Assembly (NCBI RefSeq): GCF_004135405.1
Contig: NZ_CP035491.1
Location: forward strand, 3,472,001 to 3,536,000
DNA from: Agromyces protaetiae
GTDB lineage: Bacteria > Actinomycetota > Actinomycetes > Actinomycetales > Microbacteriaceae
Direction of reading: 5' to 3'
DNA: 64,000 nt
Shown: in pieces, positions 9,227 through 18,328 of the stretch
How the letters are laid out: each line of letters opens with the position of its first letter
Numbering within the stretch: the first letter of the stretch is position 1
Program-made: the position numbers and the translations under genes
Notes under the pieces: model-generated
The model's database searches: none
The model's input: only the letters and a program-made list of their open reading frames with translations
What the model was told of the DNA's origin: nothing

Positions 9227-10524
9227 GCCTCGCATCCATCCCCGAGGTGCTCGCCGCGCTCCGCGCAGGCAAGCCCGTCATCGTCGCCGACGACGAGGCC
9301 CGCGAGAACGAGGGCGACGCGATCATGGCCGCCGAGTTCGCGACCCAGGAATGGATCGCGTGGATGGTCCGCAACACGAGCGGCTACCTGTGCGCGCCCA
9401 TGCCGAACGCACTCGCCGACAAGCTCGAGCTCCCGCTCATGGTCGAACGCAGCGAAGACCGCCGCGGCACGGCCTACACGATCTCGGTCGACGCGGCAGA
9501 CCGCATCTCGACGGGCATCTCGGCGGCCGACCGCGCGCACACGCTGCGCACGCTCGCCGACCCCGATGCGACGCCCGACCGCCTCATCCGGCCGGGGCAC
9601 ATCATCCCGCTCCGCGCCGTCGACGGCGGCGTGCGCGAACGCCCGGGCCACACCGAGGCCGCGGTCGACCTCATGCGCCTCGCGGGCCTCCAGCCCGTCG
9701 GCGTGATCGGCGAGCTCATCGCCGACGACGGCGAGATGATGCGCCTGCCTGGGCTCATCGAGCTCGGCGAGCGCGAAGGGCTGCCGGTCACGACGGTCGC
9801 GGCCCTCGCCGACTGGCTCCGCCGCGAGCACGGCACGCGCGACCTCGCAGAGGCTCCGGCCGCCGAGGTCGCCGAGTCCTCCCGCGTGCGCTTCGAGGTC
9901 GAGACGCACCTGCCGACCGTGCACGGCACGTTCCGCGTGCGCGCGTACCGCGACCGGTCGACGGGCGCCGACCACGTCGCCCTCATCGCGGGCGATCCCG
10001 CCGCCGACCCCGACGGCGCCATCGTGCGCGTGCACTCGGAGTGCCTGACGGGCGAGGCGTTCGGCTCGCTCAAGTGCGAGTGCGGGCCGCAGCTCGATGC
10101 GGCGCTCGAGGCGATCCGCGCCGACGGCGGTGTCGTGATCTACCTCCGCGGCCACGAGGGCCGGGGCATCGGACTCATCAACAAGCTGCGGGCGTACCGC
10201 CTGCAGGAGGGCGGGCTCGACACGCTCGACGCGAACGTCGCGCTCGGCCTCCCCATCGACGCCCGCGACTACACCGCTGCGAGCGCGATCCTCGACGACC
10301 TCGGCATCGAGCGCGTGCGCCTGCTGACGAACAACCCCGAGAAGGTCCGCCAGCTCGAAGACCACGGCATCTCGATCGTCGAGCGGCTTCCGCTCGTCGT
10401 CGGCGTCGGGGCGACGAACCAGGGCTACCTCGAGACCAAGGCGCGGCGCATGGGCCACGCCATCGACGACGGCCAGCTGGCGGATGCCGCGGCCGAATCC
10501 CTTCTGGAAGGACACGCCTCATGA
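9223..10524 (+). CDS. ribBA: Bifunctional DHBP synthase / GTP cyclohydrolase II
   Basis: A 433-residue two-domain enzyme. Residues 1-200 are 3,4-dihydroxy-2-butanone-4-phosphate synthase ([31 protein letters not shown]); residues about 210-420 are GTP cyclohydrolase II, with zinc-binding Cys in [17 protein letters not shown] and the downstream [12 protein letters not shown] and LLTNNPEKV motifs. It supplies both precursors of riboflavin. I placed the start at the ATG at 9223, overlapping the ribE stop and preceded by AGAAGGAGG; its own stop overlaps ribH by ATGA. Confidence 0.96.
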   Translation: MSLASIPEVLAALRAGKPVIVADDEARENEGDAIMAAEFATQEWIAWMVRNTSGYLCAPMPNALADKLELPLMVERSEDRRGTAYTISVDAADRISTGISAADRAHTLRTLADPDATPDRLIRPGHIIPLRAVDGGVRERPGHTEAAVDLMRLAGLQPVGVIGELIADDGEMMRLPGLIELGEREGLPVTTVAALADWLRREHGTRDLAEAPAAEVAESSRVRFEVETHLPTVHGTFRVRAYRDRSTGADHVALIAGDPAADPDGAIVRVHSECLTGEAFGSLKCECGPQLDAALEAIRADGGVVIYLRGHEGRGIGLINKLRAYRLQEGGLDTLDANVALGLPIDARDYTAASAILDDLGIERVRLLTNNPEKVRQLEDHGISIVERLPLVVGVGATNQGYLETKARRMGHAIDDGQLADAAAESLLEGHAS

Positions 10525-11000
10525 GCGGAGCAGGATCCCCCACCACGACGGTCGCGCCCGGCGCCGCCGCAGGCCTGTCGGTCGTCGTCGTCGCGGGCAC
10601 GTGGCACGACGTCATCACCGACGGATTGATCGCGGGTGCGACTGCCGCGCTCGACGAGGCCGGGGCCTCCCATCGGCTCGTGCGGGTGCCCGGGAGCTTC
10701 GAGCTGCCCGTCGTCGCGAAGGCCGCGCTCGAGGCGGGCGCCGACGCGGCGGTCGCGCTCGGCGTCATCATCCGCGGCGGCACGCCGCACTTCGAGTACG
10801 TGTCGTCGGCTGCGACCGACGGGCTCACGCGCGTCGCGCTCGACACGGGCAAGCCAGTCGGGTTCGGCGTGCTGACCCTCGACGACGAGCAGCAGGGCCT
10901 CGACCGGGCCGGGCTGCTCGGTTCGAAGGAGGACAAGGGGCGCGAGGCCGCCGAAGCCGCGGTCGCCACGGCGCTCGTGCTGCGGGACATCCGGGCGTAG
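10521..11000 (+). CDS. ribH: 6,7-dimethyl-8-ribityllumazine synthase
   Basis: A 159-residue lumazine synthase that condenses the ribitylamino-pyrimidine with dihydroxybutanone phosphate; the family forms pentamers or 60-mer capsids. Visible hallmarks are the phosphate-binding [14 protein letters not shown] region, VPGSFELP near residue 55, and [12 protein letters not shown] with the conserved arginine following in LDRAG. The ATG at 10521 overlaps the ribBA stop (ATGA) and follows a GGAAGGA ribosome site. It is the last biosynthetic gene of the operon. Confidence 0.96.
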   Translation: MSGAGSPTTTVAPGAAAGLSVVVVAGTWHDVITDGLIAGATAALDEAGASHRLVRVPGSFELPVVAKAALEAGADAAVALGVIIRGGTPHFEYVSSAATDGLTRVALDTGKPVGFGVLTLDDEQQGLDRAGLLGSKEDKGREAAEAAVATALVLRDIRA

Positions 11001-11011
11001 TCGCCGCGCAA

Positions 11012-11017
11012 TACACT
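11012..11017 (+). promoter_or_regulatory. -10 box of a leaderless promoter
   Basis: TACACT lies 7 nt before the ATG at 11025, the spacing expected when transcription starts at the start codon. It would give the membrane-protein gene its own leaderless transcript beside readthrough from ribH. Confidence 0.5.
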
Positions 11018-11024
11018 CGGGGTC

Positions 11025-11378
11025 ATGGAGACCCTGCGCCATATCGTCGTGTTCGTCCACCTCATCGGCTTCGCCGTGCTCTTCGGCGCATGGGTGGTGG
11101 AGGCCACGAGTCGACGCTTCGGCGTGACGAGGCTCATGAACTGGGGCCTCGCGATCGCGGGCGTCGCGGGCCTCGTGCTCGCCGCGCCGTGGGGGATCTC
11201 GTACGAGCCGAACTACGTGAAGATCGGCGTCAAGCTCGTCGTGCTCATCGTCATCGGCGCGCTCATCGGCATCGGCTCGGCCCGACAGCGCCGAGGCGGC
11301 TCGGTGCCGCCCGCGATCTTCTGGTCGATCGGCGTGCTCACGCTCGCGAACGCGGGCATCGCGGTCATCTGGCGCTGA
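11025..11378 (+). CDS. Small four-helix integral membrane protein, function unknown
   Basis: A 117-residue protein with four predicted membrane helices: about residues 6-26 (IVVFVHLIGFAVLFGAWVV), 41-56 (LAIAGVAGLVLAAPWG), 69-86 (VKLVVLIVIGALIGIGS) and 98-115 (AIFWSIGVLTLANAGIAV). The His in the first helix and the Trp residues at helix ends recall small haem- or quinone-associated membrane proteins, but no family-defining motif is clear. It lies 24 bp after ribH with its own leaderless-type -10 box. Conserved proteins of this kind are common in actinobacteria without assigned function. Confidence 0.8.
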   Translation: METLRHIVVFVHLIGFAVLFGAWVVEATSRRFGVTRLMNWGLAIAGVAGLVLAAPWGISYEPNYVKIGVKLVVLIVIGALIGIGSARQRRGGSVPPAIFWSIGVLTLANAGIAVIWR

Positions 11379-11453
11379 CCGTTCGTCGCATGATCCCCGC
11401 CGTTCGTCGCACGGCAGCCACCGTTCATCGCACCCGGCGGTCCGTTCGCGGAC
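11379..11453. repeat. Four-copy 21-bp periodic repeat (CCGTTCGTCGCA core)
   Basis: CCGTTCGTCGCA begins at 11379 and 11400, a one-base variant (CCGTTCATCGCA) at 11421 and a shorter variant (CCGTTCGCG) at 11442. The spacing is exactly 21 bp each time, two turns of the helix, while sequence between the cores differs. The array starts immediately after the stop of the membrane-protein gene. A protein-binding array is one reading; no function is known to me. The core resembles the repeat at 1752 (GTTTGTCGGAC). Confidence 0.7.
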
Positions 11454-11607
11454 GCTCGGCCCTCCCCGCGGGCGGAGGCGGCCGAAACCGCGCCTAGGCT
11501 GGTGGAGTTGCCAGAAGCAACGCGATCCATCAAGCCGACGCGGTCCTGACGCCAGACCGACGCCCCCGTGGCGGCCTCACCAGCCACACCCCGGAGCATC
11601 CGTCTTC

Positions 11608-13070
11608 ATGTCTTCTGCAACCCTCACCGACCGCACCGCGGGCGCGCCTGCCGCCCCGGCCGCCGGCCCGTCGGCCCCCGCAACTCGCGCGGTCGGGTCA
11701 TCCTCGCGAGCCTCATCGGCACGACGATCGAGTTCTACGACTTCTACGCGTACGCGACCGCCGCCGTCCTCGTCTTCCCGGCGCTCTTCTTCCCGACGGG
11801 CAACGAGACGACCGCGCTCCTCTCGTCGTTCGCCGTGTTCGGCGCCGCGATGGTCGCCCGCCCGATCGGCGCCGTCGTCTTCGGCCACTTCGGCGACCGC
11901 TACGGCCGCAAGGCGACGCTCGTGGCGTCGCTCCTCACGATGGGCGTCGCGACGTTCCTCATCGGCGTCCTGCCGACGCACACGCAGATCGGCTGGTGGG
12001 CGGCGCTCCTCCTCGTCGTCCTCCGCATCGCGCAGGGCTTCGCGCTCGGCGGCGAGTGGTCGGGCGCCGCGCTCGTCGCGACCGAGAACGCACCGAAGGG
12101 CAAGCGCGCCTGGTACGGTACCTTCCCGCAGCTCGGCGCGCCCATCGGCTTCATCATCGCCAACGGCCTCTTCCTCACGATCAACGAGGTCACGGGCGGC
12201 GCCGAAGGCGCGTTCCTCGAGTGGGGCTGGCGCGTGCCGTTCCTCTTCTCGGCAGTCATGGTCATCATCGGCCTGTGGGTGCGTCTGCGCCTCGTCGAGT
12301 CGAGCGCGTTCGAGAAGGCCAGCAAGAAGGGCACGATCCGCAAGGTGCCGCTCGGCGTCGTCTTCCGCGACCACTGGAAGCAGCTCATCCTCGGCACGTT
12401 CTTCATGCTCGCGACGTACGTGCTCTTCTACCTCATGACGACGTTCACGCTCACGTGGGGCACGAAGCCCGCGACCGCCGAGGTCGCCGCTGCCGCCGCC
12501 GAGGCGAAGGGCATCGCGTTCAACGCGTCGGCCTTCTACCCGGGCGGCGGGTTCGCGTACCACGATTTCGTGCTCATGCAGATCATCGGCGTCGTGTTCT
12601 TCGGCCTCTTCACGCTCCTGTCGGGCCCCGTCGCCGATGCGATCGGCCGCCGCAAGCTCCTCATCTGGGTGACGGTCGCGATCATCGTCTTCGGCCTGTC
12701 GTTCAACCTGTTCCTGCTGCCGCAGGCCGACCCGAAATTCGCGGGCGCGCTCGTGCAGGCGTTCCTCATCTTCGGGTTCCTCCTCATGGGTTCGACGTTC
12801 GGCCCCATGGGTGCGCTCCTGCCCGAGCTGTTCCCGACGAACGTGCGCTACACGGGCTCGGCGGTCGCGTACAACGTGTCGTCGATCCTCGGCGCCGCGG
12901 TCGCCCCGTTCATCGCGCTCGCGCTGTGGGACGCGGTCAAGTCGCCGTGGCTCGTGGGCGTCTACCTCGCCGCGATGGCCGTGCTCACGCTCATCGCGCT
13001 CCTCCTCGGCAAGGAGACGAAGGACGTCGACTACGAAGACGCGGGCGTCGCGTCGACGTCGGTGCTGTAG
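11608..13070 (+). CDS. MFS transporter of the metabolite:H+ symporter (MHS) type, frameshifted in this sequence
   Basis: A twelve-helix permease of about 487 residues after repair. The MHS hallmarks are IGTTIEFYDFYAYATAA in helix 1, GHFGDRYGRKATL in loop 2-3, RIAQGFALGGEWSGAALVATE in helix 4 and FPTNVRYTGSAVAYN late in the protein. The start ATG at 11608 follows a GGAG site; its frame encodes MSSATLTDRTAGAPAAP but the transporter proper continues one frame earlier from about 11690. Adding one base between about 11675 and 11703 (a C5 run lies at 11675-11679) joins them. Family members carry organic acids or osmolytes such as proline or shikimate; the substrate here is unknown. Confidence 0.88.
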
Positions 13071-13091
13071 TCGCGCCCCAGAACACACGAT

Positions 13092-13123
13092 CGGATGCCC
13101 CGGGCTCATGCCCGGGGCATCCG
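13092..13123 (+). terminator. Hairpin terminator built from an inverted GGATGCC pair
   Basis: CGGATGCCCCGGG (13092-13104), loop CTCATG, CCCGGGGCATCCG (13111-13123): a perfect 13-bp stem 22 bp after the transporter stop. There is no T tract, as usual for high-GC actinobacteria. The arms carry the GGATGCC core that is over-represented across the window. Confidence 0.75.
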
Positions 13124-13153
13124 CCGTTTCCGAGGCATCCGCGACCCACCTCG

Positions 13154-13245
13154 GTTTCAGGAGATCGCACGCAATTCAGGAGACGATGCGCCATCTGATC
13201 CTGAAACGCGTGCGATCTCCTGAAACGCGTGCGATCTCCTGAAAC
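13154..13245. repeat. 19-bp inverted and tandem repeat
   Basis: GTTTCAGGAGATCGCACGC (13154-13172) is exactly complementary to two adjoining copies of GCGTGCGATCTCCTGAAAC (13208-13226 and 13227-13245). Partial copies sit between them (ATTCAGGAGACGATGCG from 13174, CTGATCCTGAAAC up to 13207). The structure lies in the 340-bp gap between the MHS transporter terminator and the copper-protein gene. The rest of that gap holds a run of AGGCAGG-type short repeats (about 13252-13280) and no gene that I can see. Confidence 0.85.
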
Positions 13246-13409
13246 GGTGCAAGCAGGCAGGCAGTGCGGCAGGCAGGCAGGATTCACACGCCGGAAACGC
13301 AAGGCCCCTTCTCGACATCCGTCATACTGCGTAACATTCGGGGCATGGGCAGCTTGGTCATCGGCCGACGTCGTCGGCGCCCGGCTCCCGGCGAAGGAAC
13401 CGAGCGCGC

Positions 13410-13838
13410 ATGATGAACACGGCGATGGACATGATGAAGGGCGCGATGTCCATGAAGGACAGCCCCATGCAGGGCATGGACATGATGATGATGTCCGACG
13501 TCATCGAGGCGCTCTCCGCGTGCGAGCAGGCGTGCGTCATGTGCGCCGACGCCGACGCGGGCGAGGGCATGGCGCGCTGCGCCGGGATGTGTTCGAACTG
13601 CGCCGACATGTGCAACACGATGATGCGCATGATGCTGCGGCCCAATGGCATGGACATGGCCGTCATGATGTCGATGATGGAATCGACCATGGCGATGTGC
13701 CGCGCCTGCTCGGCCGAGTGCATGATGCACGCCGAGATGAGCGAGCACTGCCGGCTGTGCGCGATGGCGTGCGACCAGGCCGCGATGGCGCTCGAGAAGA
13801 TGCTCGGCTCGATGCGGGAGATGATGCCCACGATGTGA
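13410..13838 (+). CDS. Four-helix-bundle copper-storage-like protein (Csp/DUF326 type)
   Basis: A 142-residue protein extremely rich in Met and Cys. Thirteen of the first 28 residues are Met; thirteen Cys follow in CxxxCxxC-like spacings (CEQACVMC, CAGMCSNCADMC, CRACSAEC, CRLCAMAC), which is the pattern of the Csp family, whose four-helix bundles hold many Cu(I) ions through inward-facing Cys. No clear export signal is seen, so a cytosolic store or sink is likely. The Met-rich N-terminal tail is an addition that could recruit copper. Several ATG codons lie close together (13410, 13413); I took the first. Confidence 0.82.
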   Translation: MMNTAMDMMKGAMSMKDSPMQGMDMMMMSDVIEALSACEQACVMCADADAGEGMARCAGMCSNCADMCNTMMRMMLRPNGMDMAVMMSMMESTMAMCRACSAECMMHAEMSEHCRLCAMACDQAAMALEKMLGSMREMMPTM

Positions 13839-13863
13839 GCCGGGCTCCCGGCAGGTAGCCCGC

Positions 13864-14214
13864 TTACGCGTCGGCGACGCTGAGGCGCTCGGCGCCGTGC
13901 GCGAGCACGCCGTAGACCGAGTGCCATGCGACGGGCGCGCCGGCTTCGAGCGCGTCGCCCGCGGGCGCGTGGTGCCACAGACGACGGATGTCTCCGTCGA
14001 GCGACGCGATCGTCACGAACCCGTCTTCGCCCGCGTCGAGGACGATCGCGTCGACCCACTTGCTCGGCGTCGCCTCGGCGAGCCGCGCCTGGATGCGGCT
14101 CACTCCGTGGCCCGGCCGCTCGCTCGAGCACTCGGCGTGCGCCTCGCAGCCGCGCATGCCCATGACCCGGTCGGCGTGCGACTGGGTGGCGGCGTGCGGC
14201 TCGCGGTTCGACAT
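13864..14214 (-). CDS. Hypothetical protein, 116 residues
   Basis: I do not recognise this protein. The ATG at 14214 has a strong AAGGAG site 6 bp upstream, which is why I prefer it to the longer open frame. The C-terminal half (VDAIVLDAGEDGFVTIASL, then RRLWHHAP and PVAWHSVYGVLA) looks like a small beta-rich domain; the N-terminal 50 residues are polar with several His and two Cys. It faces the copper-storage-like gene tail to tail with 25 bp between stops. A metal-related role would be speculation from that neighbour alone. Confidence 0.7.
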   Translation of the reverse strand: MSNREPHAATQSHADRVMGMRGCEAHAECSSERPGHGVSRIQARLAEATPSKWVDAIVLDAGEDGFVTIASLDGDIRRLWHHAPAGDALEAGAPVAWHSVYGVLAHGAERLSVADA

Positions 14215-14359
14215 GAGGGCTCCTTGCGTTGTGTGCGTGCCACGGTACGCCCGGGATCTTCGGATGTCTCTGGGCGGCGTCACACGCCGAAACACGTCGT
14301 GAGCGGGACATCCGCTGCGTGCTCGTCCGCTCCTCTTCCCGACCGTCGGAGGCCCTGCG

Positions 14360-14365
14360 TAGGCT
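14360..14365 (+). promoter_or_regulatory. -10 box of the leaderless psuG promoter
   Basis: TAGGCT with a 7-nt gap to the ATG at 14373; no ribosome-binding site is present. This fits a leaderless transcript for psuG-psuK. Confidence 0.55.
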
Positions 14366-14372
14366 GGCCGAC

Positions 14373-15340
14373 ATGCCCGCCGACGCGCCCGAGCCCTCCG
14401 AGTCGTCCGCTCTCCGCGTCTCCGCCGAGGTACGCGCCGCCGTCGCCGACGGGCGACCGGTCCTCGCGCTCGAGTCGACGATCCTGAGCCACGGGCTGCC
14501 GAGCCCGCGAAACCTCGAGGTCGGGCTCGCGAGCGAGCAGCGAGTGCGCGACGCGGGCGTCCTGCCCGCCACGATCGGCGTCGTGGGCGGCCAGGCCGTC
14601 GTCGGCCTCTCCCCCGCCGAGATCGAGCACCTGTGCACGGCAGAAGGCGTCGTCAAGGCGAGCGTGCGCGACCTGCCGATCGCGCGCGCGAAGCGCCTCG
14701 ACGCGGGCACGACGGTTGCGGCGACGGCGTGGCTCGCGCACCGCGCGGGCATCCGCGTCATGTCGACGGGCGGGCTCGGCGGCGTGCACCGCGGGGCATC
14801 CGAGAGCTTCGACGAGTCGGCCGACCTGCCCGTGCTCGCCGACACCCCATCACGCTTGTCAGCGCGGGCGTCAAGTCGATCCTCGACATCGGCGCGACCC
14901 TCGAACGCCTCGAGACCCTGAACATTCCCGTCGTCGGCTACCGCACGAACCGTTGCCCGGGCTTCTACGTCGCCGACTCGGGCTTCGCGCTCGACTACCG
15001 CGTCGACTCTGCCGAGGAGGCCGCCGCCCTCGCGCTCGCGCGCGACGAGCTCGGGCAGCGCGCGGCCGTGCTCGTCGCGAACCCGATCGCCGCGGAGCGG
15101 CAGCTCGACCCCGCCCTGCACGACCGGATCCTCGCCGAGGCGCTCGCCGCCGCCGACGCCGCGGGCGTCACGGGCCACGACTCGACGCCGTTCCTCCTCG
15201 ACCGGGTGCAGCGCGCGACGGGCGGGCGGAGCCTCGAGGTGAACCTCGACGTGTACGCGGGCAACGTCGCGCTCGGCGCCGAGATCGCGAGCGCGGTCGC
15301 GGCCGGCGGGTCGGGCGCGTCGGCGGGAGCAGCCGGATGA
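14373..15340 (+). CDS. psuG: Pseudouridine-5'-phosphate glycosidase, frameshifted in this sequence
   Basis: Cleaves the C-glycosidic bond of pseudouridine 5'-phosphate to uracil and ribose 5-phosphate. The N-terminal part shows ALESTILSHGLPSPRNLEVG and GVVKASVRDLPIA; the C-terminal part shows VSAGVKSILDIGATLERLETL, VVGYRTN and the closing SLEVNLDVYAGNVALGAEIA. The two halves lie in different frames: the run at 14845-14849 reads ACCCC where ACCCCC would restore LADTPITLVSAG. With one C added the protein has 322 residues, normal for the family. It overlaps psuK by ATGA. Confidence 0.9.
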
Positions 15341-16233
15341 CCCGGGGCGCGCCCATTCTCGCCGTCGTCGGCGACCTCGTGGAGGACATCGTCGTGTGGG
15401 CGTCCGAGAAGCTGCGGCACGCCACCGACACGGCGGCCGAGGTGTTCCGCACGCGCGGCGGGAGCGGCGCGAACGTCGCCGCGCTCGCCGCCCCGCTCGT
15501 GTCGACCAGGTTCATCGGGTGCGTCGGCGACGACGCCGCGGGCGACGTACTCCAATCGGCGCTCGCGCAGTCCGGGGTCGACGTGCGCGTGCAGCGGCGC
15601 GGGCGGTCGGGTGCGGTCGTGCTCCTCGTCGACGCGACGGGCGAGCGCACGATGTTCCCCGACCGCGGCGCCGCCGCGCTGCTGGGACCGGTCGACGTCG
15701 ACTGGCTCGACGGCGTCGGCTGGCTGCACGCGCCGAGCTACGGCTTCGAGCGGCAACCGATGTGCGGCTCGCTCGTCAGGCTCGTGATCGACGCGCGCGA
15801 GCGCGGGGTCGTGGTCTCGATCGACGCGTCGTCGACGGGGCTCCTCGCGAGCCTCGGCGTCGACGAGTACGTCGAACTCGTGCAGACGCTCGGCGTCGAC
15901 GTGTTCCTCGCGAACGAAGACGAGGCGGCACTCCTCGGCATCTCCCACGGCGGAGCCCCCGCCGCGCGGCTCGCCACGCGCGTCGTCGTGAAGCACGGGC
16001 CGAATCCGACCGAGGTGTTCGACGACGGGGTGCTCGTCGCCCGCGTCGAGGTCGAACCCGTCGCGGTCGTGCGCGACCTGATCGGTGCAGGCGACGCGTT
16101 CGCGGCAGGGTTCATCGCGGCGTCGATCGACGGCGCGAGCGTTTCGGACGCCTGTCTCGCGGGACATGCGAGGGCGGCCGTCGTGCTGGGCGGGCCCGGG
16201 ACATCCGAGATCCCGATCGTCAACCCGGGTTGA
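15337..16233 (+). CDS. psuK: PfkB-family kinase, probably pseudouridine kinase
   Basis: A 298-residue ribokinase-like sugar kinase. The first PfkB signature is GGSGANVAALAAPL near residue 41, and the second, with the catalytic Asp, is DLIGAGDAFAAGF near residue 249. Translation is coupled to psuG through an ATGA overlap, so the most economical role is phosphorylation of pseudouridine to the PsuG substrate. Pairing of psuG with a PfkB kinase is the standard arrangement for this salvage pathway; the substrate is inferred from context. Confidence 0.85.
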   Translation: MTRGAPILAVVGDLVEDIVVWASEKLRHATDTAAEVFRTRGGSGANVAALAAPLVSTRFIGCVGDDAAGDVLQSALAQSGVDVRVQRRGRSGAVVLLVDATGERTMFPDRGAAALLGPVDVDWLDGVGWLHAPSYGFERQPMCGSLVRLVIDARERGVVVSIDASSTGLLASLGVDEYVELVQTLGVDVFLANEDEAALLGISHGGAPAARLATRVVVKHGPNPTEVFDDGVLVARVEVEPVAVVRDLIGAGDAFAAGFIAASIDGASVSDACLAGHARAAVVLGGPGTSEIPIVNPG

Positions 16234-16329
16234 CGCGCCACCCGCCTTCCCGACAAACGATTGCAGCCACGCGGCGTATGCTGCAAGACGGCCTGTGCGG
16301 CATCCGCCCGGGTCGATCAGGAAGAGGAC

Positions 16330-18216
16330 ATGAGCCAGAACGCAGCCCCCGCACGCCGTTCGCCCTTCGCCCGACGCGCAGAACGCGGCGGCCCGCGCGC
16401 CACGTTCAAGCAGCTGCTGCCCTTCATCTTCGAGCACCGCCCCGTGCTCGTGTGGGTCGGCGTGCTCTCGATCATCGCGGCGCTCGCGAGCCTCGGCCAG
16501 CCGCTCCTCGTCAGCCAGGTCATCGCGATCGTCGAGAAGGGCGACCCCCTCGGCTGGATCGTCTGGGCGCTCATCGCGCTCGTCGTCGTCAACGGCGTCA
16601 TCTCGGGCTACCAGCACTACCTGCTCCAGCGAACTGGCGAGGGCATCGTGCTGTCGAGCCGCAAGCGGCTCATCGCGAAGATCCTGAACCTGCCCATCGC
16701 CGAGTTCGACACCCGTCGCACGGGCGACCTCGTCTCGCGCGTCGGCAGCGACACGACCCTCCTCCGCGCCGTCCTCACCCAGGGTCTCGTCGAGGCGATC
16801 GGCGGCGCCGTCACGTTCGTCGGCGCCCTCATCGCCATGGCGATCATCGACCCCGTGCTCCTCGGGCTCACGGTGCTCGTCGTCGCTGTCGCCGTCACGA
16901 CGGTCGTCCTCCTGTCGTCGCGCGTCCGCGACGCCTCGCGCGCCGCACAAGACAAGGTGGGGGATGTCGCGGCCAGCGTCGAACGCGCGATCAGCGCCGT
17001 CCGGACCATCCGCGCCGCAGGCGCGACCCGCCGCGAGATCGACGTCGTCGACGCCGAAGCCGAGGGCGCGTGGCGCAAGGGCGTCGACGTCGCCAAGATC
17101 TCGGCGCTCATCGTGCCCGTCGCGGGCATCGCGATGCAGGTGTCGTTCCTCGTCGTCCTCGGCGTCGGCGGCTTCCGCGTGGCATCCGGCGCTATCACGG
17201 TCGCGAACCTCGTCGCGTTCATCCTGTTCCTGTTCATGATGATCATGCCCCTCGGCCTCGCCTTCGGCGCCATCACGTCGGTCAACCAGGCGCTCGGCGC
17301 ACTTGGGCGCATCCAGGAGATCCTCGACCTCCCGAATGAAGACCAGAACGACCGGCAGCTCGCGCCGCTCGCCGTCGTCGTCGGCCCCGCCAACGAAGGG
17401 CTCCTGCCCGACGCGCCCGCGATCTCGTTCGACGACGTGCACTTCGCCTACGCCGTCACGACGCCCAACCACCCCGCCGACCCCGGCAACGACACCGCCG
17501 ACGCGCACGCCCCCGAACCGAACGTGACCGACCGCGAGCCGGTGCTCCGCGGCGTCTCGTTCGATGTGCCGCGCGGCCACCGCGTCGCCCTCGTCGGCCC
17601 GTCGGGCGCGGGCAAGTCGACGATCCTCGCCCTCATCGAGCGGTTCTACGACCCGAGCGTCGGCGCCGTGCGCCTCGGCGGCCTCGACCTGCGCTCGATC
17701 GACCGCAGCGAGCTCCGCGCCCAGATCGGCTACGTCGAGCAGGATGCGCCCGTGCTCGCCGGCACCATCCGCGAGAACCTCCTCCTCGGCAGCCCCGACG
17801 CGTCCGACGCCGAGTGCGAGCACGTGCTCCGCGCCGTCAACCTCGGCGGCGTGCTCGACCGCGACCCGGCGGGCCTCGGCGCGGCCGTGGGCGAAGACGG
17901 CATCATGCTCTCAGGCGGCGAGCGCCAGCGACTCGCGATCGCCCGCGCGCTCCTCGCCGCTCCCCCGATCCTGCTCCTCGACGAGTCGACGTCGTCGCTC
18001 GACGGCGTCAACGAGCGGATGATGCGCGAGGCGATCGACGCCGTCGCGGCGGGACGCACGCTCCTCGTCATCGCACACCGGCTCTCCACGGTCGTCGACA
18101 GCGACCGCATCATCGTGCTCGACCAGGGCAAGGTCGTCGGCGAGGGCACGCACGACGAACTCGTGCGCGCCGTGCCGCTCTACCGCGAGCTCGCGGAGCA
18201 CCAGCTGCTCGTGTGA
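16330..18216 (+). CDS. ABC exporter half-transporter (permease + ATPase)
   Basis: A 628-residue type IV ABC exporter subunit. About residues 30-340 hold six membrane helices; the nucleotide-binding domain follows, with Walker A GPSGAGKST, Q-loop VEQDAPVLAGTI, signature LSGGERQRLAIARALL, Walker B ILLLDESTSSLD and the switch His in VIAHRLSTV. An acidic, Pro/Asp-rich insertion of about 30 residues separates the A-loop strand (DVHFAYAV) from the next strand (VLRGVSFDV), which is unusual. The start ATG follows GAAGAGG. The substrate (drug, lipid or peptide) cannot be told. Confidence 0.9.
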   Translation: MSQNAAPARRSPFARRAERGGPRATFKQLLPFIFEHRPVLVWVGVLSIIAALASLGQPLLVSQVIAIVEKGDPLGWIVWALIALVVVNGVISGYQHYLLQRTGEGIVLSSRKRLIAKILNLPIAEFDTRRTGDLVSRVGSDTTLLRAVLTQGLVEAIGGAVTFVGALIAMAIIDPVLLGLTVLVVAVAVTTVVLLSSRVRDASRAAQDKVGDVAASVERAISAVRTIRAAGATRREIDVVDAEAEGAWRKGVDVAKISALIVPVAGIAMQVSFLVVLGVGGFRVASGAITVANLVAFILFLFMMIMPLGLAFGAITSVNQALGALGRIQEILDLPNEDQNDRQLAPLAVVVGPANEGLLPDAPAISFDDVHFAYAVTTPNHPADPGNDTADAHAPEPNVTDREPVLRGVSFDVPRGHRVALVGPSGAGKSTILALIERFYDPSVGAVRLGGLDLRSIDRSELRAQIGYVEQDAPVLAGTIRENLLLGSPDASDAECEHVLRAVNLGGVLDRDPAGLGAAVGEDGIMLSGGERQRLAIARALLAAPPILLLDESTSSLDGVNERMMREAIDAVAAGRTLLVIAHRLSTVVDSDRIIVLDQGKVVGEGTHDELVRAVPLYRELAEHQLLV

Positions 18217-18328
18217 CGTGCGGGCGAGGCATCCGCTCGCTCCCGCTCCTCGTGTTCAGGGCTGTCCCGAGCGCGCCTCAGGGACGACACGGATGCCCCG
18301 GGGCGCGCGCCGCCCGAATCTTGACGTC

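Noticed and set aside
11460-11607. Riboswitch in the leader of the MHS transporter gene
   Set aside because: The 100-nt leader contains small hairpins (for example around GTTGCCAGAAGCAAC) but matches no riboswitch consensus that I know.
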